Shown here piece after piece: positions 5,843 to 8,899 of a stretch of DNA of 8,899 nucleotides. A program made the translations under genes and the position numbers. The stretch's first letter is position 1. Every line of letters starts with the position of its first letter. This DNA is from JBBDIM01 sp040880405 (GTDB lineage Bacteria > Planctomycetota > Planctomycetia > Pirellulales > Pirellulaceae). Below the pieces are notes generated by a model. The model ran no database searches, had not been told where the DNA came from, and worked only from the letters and a program-made list of their open reading frames with translations. The stretch covers positions 1 to 8,899 of the forward strand of contig JBBDIM010000007.1 of the NCBI GenBank assembly GCA_040880405.1, in the 5' to 3' direction.

Positions 5843-6994
5843 ATGGTAAAGCAGTATTTCGGATGCTCCCATTGCGGGAAGCGATGTCGCTGGACGGCTG
5901 AGCTGGCGGGAAATCTGGTGGTCTGCCCCCGCTGTCGTAAACCGATCCGGATGCCGCGGGAAGCAGAACCCCCACGAGGCCAAGATGATGTCCTTGGCGG
6001 AGACGATACGGCGATTCACGAGGAATGTTCCACCGACGATACCGTGATCATCCGTGCCGATTTGGTGCCATCGGAAGCCGTAAACCCTAAGGCCCCCCTG
6101 ATCCAATCCCCACCGACCAGTCGTTCGTACCAAAACACCGACCCCCAACCGGCACCCAGCCCCCTCTTTCCTCCGCCAGGTTACCCTTTCCCGCAGGGAG
6201 CTCCTCCCTTTCCAGGTGCCGCGCCAGCCCCACCACCGCCGCCTCAGCAAGGGTACGACGCGAATACTTATCACGGCTACTACCCGCCGCCACACTACCA
6301 TCCGCCCCAACCGGCCCCGCCACCGTATCAACAGTCCCCGTATCAGCCGCCGCCACCTTACATGCCTGGTCCTCCGCCTCATACTCCGTGGCAATCCCAG
6401 CACCCCTACCCGCAGCCTGGATATGCGCCTCCACCGCCGCCGAATTACCCAGGCCAATACCCGCCGGCTCCTTCGGCCCCGATGGCAACGAGCAGGCCCC
6501 TCCCCACCGTACCCGCCCGCAAGCGGCCGACGCGAAAACGTGTCACACCCGCCGATGCGAGTCGTTGGATCCTGATCGGGAGCATTCTGATCTCGCTGGC
6601 TTCGGCATGGTTTTCCATTACTTACATTTTGCCGATGTTTGAAGAGAAACGACGCCAAGATCAAATCGAGGCGAGCCTCGCGCAGCCCATCTTAGATTTC
6701 GATGTATTCACGCCGACTCGCGATACCGAGAACGCGATGGCACGCTACCCCGCCGATTGGCCCGAACTGTATCGTCGACAAGCGGCCAAGGTAGAGACTC
6801 AGGTGCGAAAAAAATTAACGGAGTCTCGCGACGCCGCAAACCCGGATGTCTTTGAAGGGAAACGGTTCACCGGTGAATACCTTCACGGAGACGTCCTGTG
6901 CAAATGGACTCTCACCAAAGTGAAATGCCATTTCCGGATTGCCGGTCCCGATAAGGCGTTTGGGACGCGTGATGATTACACCGTGGAGTTTTAA
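5843..6994 (+). CDS. Membrane protein: N-terminal zinc ribbon, Pro/Tyr-rich linker, C-terminal external domain
   Basis: Function not recognised. A 383-residue protein with four parts. Residues 5-38 form a zinc ribbon with Cys8-x2-Cys11 and Cys28-x2-Cys31, like the MJ0042-type fingers common at planctomycete N-termini. An acidic segment follows (about 41-80). A long low-complexity Pro/Tyr/Gln-rich stretch (about 100-225) carries several PPPY/PPPPY motifs. A very basic stretch (226-241, RKRPTRKR) precedes a single transmembrane helix at about 242-265. The last ~118 residues form a charged domain ending AGPDKAFGTRDDYTVEF. The basic flank suggests the ribbon and Pro-rich part are cytoplasmic and the C-terminus is outside. 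The C-terminal GPDxxFGTxDD pattern resembles a loop found at the C-termini of some type II secretion pseudopilin-like proteins. I prefer ATG 5843, which puts the ribbon at the N-terminus and has an AGGGG 6 nt upstream; ATG 5810 would add 11 residues. Confidence 0.85.
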   Translation: MVKQYFGCSHCGKRCRWTAELAGNLVVCPRCRKPIRMPREAEPPRGQDDVLGGDDTAIHEECSTDDTVIIRADLVPSEAVNPKAPLIQSPPTSRSYQNTDPQPAPSPLFPPPGYPFPQGAPPFPGAAPAPPPPPQQGYDANTYHGYYPPPHYHPPQPAPPPYQQSPYQPPPPYMPGPPPHTPWQSQHPYPQPGYAPPPPPNYPGQYPPAPSAPMATSRPLPTVPARKRPTRKRVTPADASRWILIGSILISLASAWFSITYILPMFEEKRRQDQIEASLAQPILDFDVFTPTRDTENAMARYPADWPELYRRQAAKVETQVRKKLTESRDAANPDVFEGKRFTGEYLHGDVLCKWTLTKVKCHFRIAGPDKAFGTRDDYTVEF

Positions 6995-7167
6995 TTGCGT
7001 TCTTTCGAGGAAGGCCCTCGACGCCACGCCTCGCGACAAGTCAACCGCCTCTTAACATTCGCCCCAACGTTTTCCCGGATTCTCACAAACCGTCTCAACC
7101 GCTTGAGAACCCGCGTCACTTCCTCTCAAATGGGTGGAACTTCCCCGAGGGTTTTGGCCCGGATTGG

Positions 7168-7196
7168 TGGACTTGCCCATTTTCCCCTTTCATAAT
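7168..7196 (+). promoter_or_regulatory. Candidate promoter of the aldose 1-epimerase gene
   Basis: TGGACT (7168-7173) and CATAAT (7191-7196) are separated by 17 nt, about 88 nt before the ATG at 7285. Four of six and five of six bases match consensus. The 290-bp gap after the zinc-ribbon gene makes an independent promoter likely. The rest of the gap (6995-7167) shows only weak hairpins. Confidence 0.38.
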
Positions 7197-7270
7197 ACGG
7201 CGGAACGGTTGCGGCTGGCCCCTGGCAAAGGTTGGCCACCGTGGTGGTCCCCTTGTCGCCCCATCCTCTC

Positions 7271-7275
7271 GGGAG
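7271..7275 (+). promoter_or_regulatory. Shine-Dalgarno of the aldose 1-epimerase gene
   Basis: GGGAG, 9 nt upstream of ATG 7285. It supports this start over the in-frame ATG at 7297. Confidence 0.6.
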
Positions 7276-7284
7276 TCTTTCGTC

Positions 7285-8454
7285 ATGCATCCCCCTATGA
7301 ATTGCCTGTCGCGGTGTTTGTCGATCTGTGGTTGTGGCCTGTTGGCCGTGGCGATGGTTGGCCTGCCGGTAATGGCGGAACCCCCTGAAGCTCAAGGAAA
7401 GAAGCAATCCATGCACGTTGAGACCGGCCCCTTCGGGCAATTGGCCGATGGCACCAAGATCACCAAGTACAACGTCGATAACGGCAATGGCCTCAAGATG
7501 CAGTTGATCGACTACGGCGCGATCATGACCTCCTTCCATGCCCCGGATAAGGAAGGCAACGCCGCCAACATCAATGCTGGTTTCGACCAGTTGCAGCCTT
7601 ACCTCGACGGCACCCCTTACTTCGGCGCAACGGTCGGTCGTTTTGCGAACCGGATCGCCGGGGGCAAGTTCTCGATCGATGGCAAGGAGTACACCTTCGC
7701 CATCAACAACGGGCAGAACAGTTTGCATGGCGGGCTGAAAGGTTTTGACAAAGTGGTGTGGCAGGCCGAGACGATCGAGACCGAACAGGAAGTGGGGGTC
7801 GAGTTCAGCTACACCAGCCCCGACGGCGAAGAGGGCTATCCCGGCACGTTGCAGGTGACGGTTCGGTACACCCTGACTCCGGAAAACAAGCTGGTGATGG
7901 ACTACACCGCCACGACCGACGCCCCGACCCATTTGAACCTGACCAACCACAACTACTGGAACCTGGCCGGGTTTGGTAGCGGAAAGAATTACGAGCATAT
8001 TTTGAAGCTGGAAGCGGACCACTACTTGCCGGTCGACGATGCTTTAATCCCCACCGGCAAGCTGGCCGAGGTTCAGGGCACCCCGCTGGACTTCACCACC
8101 GCCAAACCGATCGGCCAGGACATCCAAAAAACCGGCGGCGATCCGATCGGCTACGATCACTGCTACGTCGTACGAGGCGCGTCGGGCAAACTGAACCTCG
8201 CCGCCACGGTCACCGAGCCGACCTCCGGCCGCGTGATGGAGATCCACACCACCCAGCCTGGCATCCAGCTCTACACCGGCAACTTCCTGGACGGCACGCC
8301 TGGCAATGCGGGCCTCAACCAGCACGAGGCGTTCTGCCTGGAAACCCAGCACTACCCCGACACGCCGAACCAAAAAGACTTCCCCAGCACCCTGCTCAAA
8401 CCGGGCGAAAAATTCCACGAGCAAACGGTACACGTGTTCTCAGTGGAGAAGTAG
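7285..8454 (+). CDS. galM: Exported aldose 1-epimerase (galactose mutarotase family)
   Basis: A 389-residue beta-sandwich enzyme that interconverts alpha and beta anomers of aldoses. The family core runs from about 47 to 387, with GRFANRI (118-124), NNGQNSLHGG with His148, SPDGEEGYPG (178-187), LTNHNYWNL with catalytic His222, GYDHCYV with Asp291, GIQLYTGNF (326-334), and LETQHYPD with catalytic Glu353. These match the substrate-binding and acid/base residues of characterised GalM proteins. Unlike the cytoplasmic E. coli enzyme, it has an N-terminal signal peptide (about 1-31, hydrophobic core 18-29, cleavage likely after VMA), so it probably acts in the periplasm on sugars from polysaccharide breakdown. 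The signal region is unusually rich in cysteine (residues 7, 11, 15, 17); no clear lipobox is seen. It is separated by 290 bp from the zinc-ribbon gene and followed by a repeat array 30 nt after its stop. The sugar specificity is not known. Confidence 0.94.
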   Translation: MHPPMNCLSRCLSICGCGLLAVAMVGLPVMAEPPEAQGKKQSMHVETGPFGQLADGTKITKYNVDNGNGLKMQLIDYGAIMTSFHAPDKEGNAANINAGFDQLQPYLDGTPYFGATVGRFANRIAGGKFSIDGKEYTFAINNGQNSLHGGLKGFDKVVWQAETIETEQEVGVEFSYTSPDGEEGYPGTLQVTVRYTLTPENKLVMDYTATTDAPTHLNLTNHNYWNLAGFGSGKNYEHILKLEADHYLPVDDALIPTGKLAEVQGTPLDFTTAKPIGQDIQKTGGDPIGYDHCYVVRGASGKLNLAATVTEPTSGRVMEIHTTQPGIQLYTGNFLDGTPGNAGLNQHEAFCLETQHYPDTPNQKDFPSTLLKPGEKFHEQTVHVFSVEK

Positions 8455-8483
8455 CGAAAGTTGAAACGTGACGCGGAACGTCG

Positions 8484-8899
8484 TACGTAGCCACGCTCGC
8501 GTAGAGCGTGGGAGAAGTGCGAGAACGCGTTGCCCCTAAGGCGAAGCGGGTTAGCACTTCCCCCACGCTTTTGGAAGCGTGGCTACGACGCGCTTTCGCA
8601 AGACTTTGCGTAGCCACGCTCGCGTAGAGCGTGGGTGAAGTGCGAGGACGGCAGGCCCCGCCAGCAAACCGGGTTAGCAGTTCACCCACGCTTTTGGCAA
8701 GCGTGGCTACGACGCGCTTTCGCAAGACTTTACGTAGCCACGCTCGCGCAGAGCGTGGGTGAAGTGCGAGGACGGTGTGCCCCGCCAGCAAACCGGGTTA
8801 GCAGTTCCCCCACGCTTTTGGAAGCGTGGCTACGACGCGCTTTTGCGAGACTTTACGTAGCCACGCTCGCGTAGAGCGTGGGGGAAGTGCGAGGACGGC
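8484..8899. repeat. BIME-like tandem array, right (period 123-124 bp)
   Basis: Same repeat and same orientation as 1-257. A hairpins lie at 8486-8512, 8609-8635, 8733-8759 and 8856-8882. B hairpins lie at 8562-8587, 8685-8711 and 8809-8834; two of these are one base shorter (TTGGAAGC for TTGGCAAGC). The first unit is the most diverged between its hairpins (8524-8553), as expected at an array edge. The array opens exactly with a complete A hairpin, 31 nt after the galM stop, and runs off the window. Open frames through it (minus 8396-8791, plus 8635-8874) are translated repeat. Confidence 0.93.

Noticed and set aside
7005..7021. Terminator after the zinc-ribbon gene
   Set aside because: The hairpin TCGAGG/CCTCGA has only 6 bp and no T-run follows. 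A second one at 7093-7108 (TCTCAA/TTGAGA) is equally weak.
8396..8791. 131-residue minus-strand open frame, and similar frames at 26-211 and 8635-8874
   Set aside because: They are translations of the 124-bp repeat. The unit length is not a multiple of three, so the reading shifts between units; it is open only because the repeat has few stops.
1..8899. A novel defence or mobile gene system
   Set aside because: All six genes are accounted for, four by intact known enzyme or repeat families and one by a common secreted enzyme; no nuclease, transposase, integrase, toxin-antitoxin pair or reverse transcriptase is visible. The only unknown gene stands alone.

Overview
The window looks like chromosomal DNA of a Planctomycete, probably of the Pirellulales or a relative. 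This is inferred from the high GC content, the N-terminal CxxC...CxxC ribbon fused to a membrane-anchored protein, secreted leucine-rich repeat and aldose 1-epimerase proteins, dispersed biosynthetic genes, weak Shine-Dalgarno use, and dense palindromic repeats of the GTAGCCACGC...GCGTGG type. No database search was possible, so the taxonomic call is an inference.

Layout: (1) 1-257 is the end of a 124-bp-period tandem array made of alternately inverted hairpins. (2) 265-1107 (-) encodes a secreted SDS22/internalin-type leucine-rich repeat protein with a good promoter. (3) 1108-1764 is intergenic and packed with nested palindromic repeats, ending in a clear rho-independent terminator. (4) 1765-2769 (-) encodes a sugar phosphate isomerase/epimerase-like TIM barrel. 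(5) 2770-3232 is intergenic and holds two oppositely oriented 74-bp palindromic elements. (6) 3233-5602 (-) is a two-gene operon, purH then trpC, with a 3-nt gap. (7) 5603-5842 is a divergent promoter region. (8) 5843-6994 (+) encodes a zinc-ribbon / Pro-Tyr-rich / single transmembrane protein of unknown function. (9) 7285-8454 (+) encodes an exported aldose 1-epimerase. (10) 8484-8899 is a second array of the 124-bp repeat, in the same orientation as the first.

The protein-coding genes are mostly housekeeping: the last two steps of de novo IMP synthesis, indole-3-glycerol phosphate synthesis for tryptophan, and sugar handling. No defence system, phage, CRISPR array, tRNA, rRNA or transposase gene is visible. 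The noteworthy content is the non-coding repeats. At least three families of palindromic, REP/MITE-like elements lie in 3'-flanking or intergenic space, and the two arrays resemble the mosaic elements (BIMEs) built from inverted REP pairs in enterobacteria. The zinc-ribbon protein is the only real unknown among the genes.
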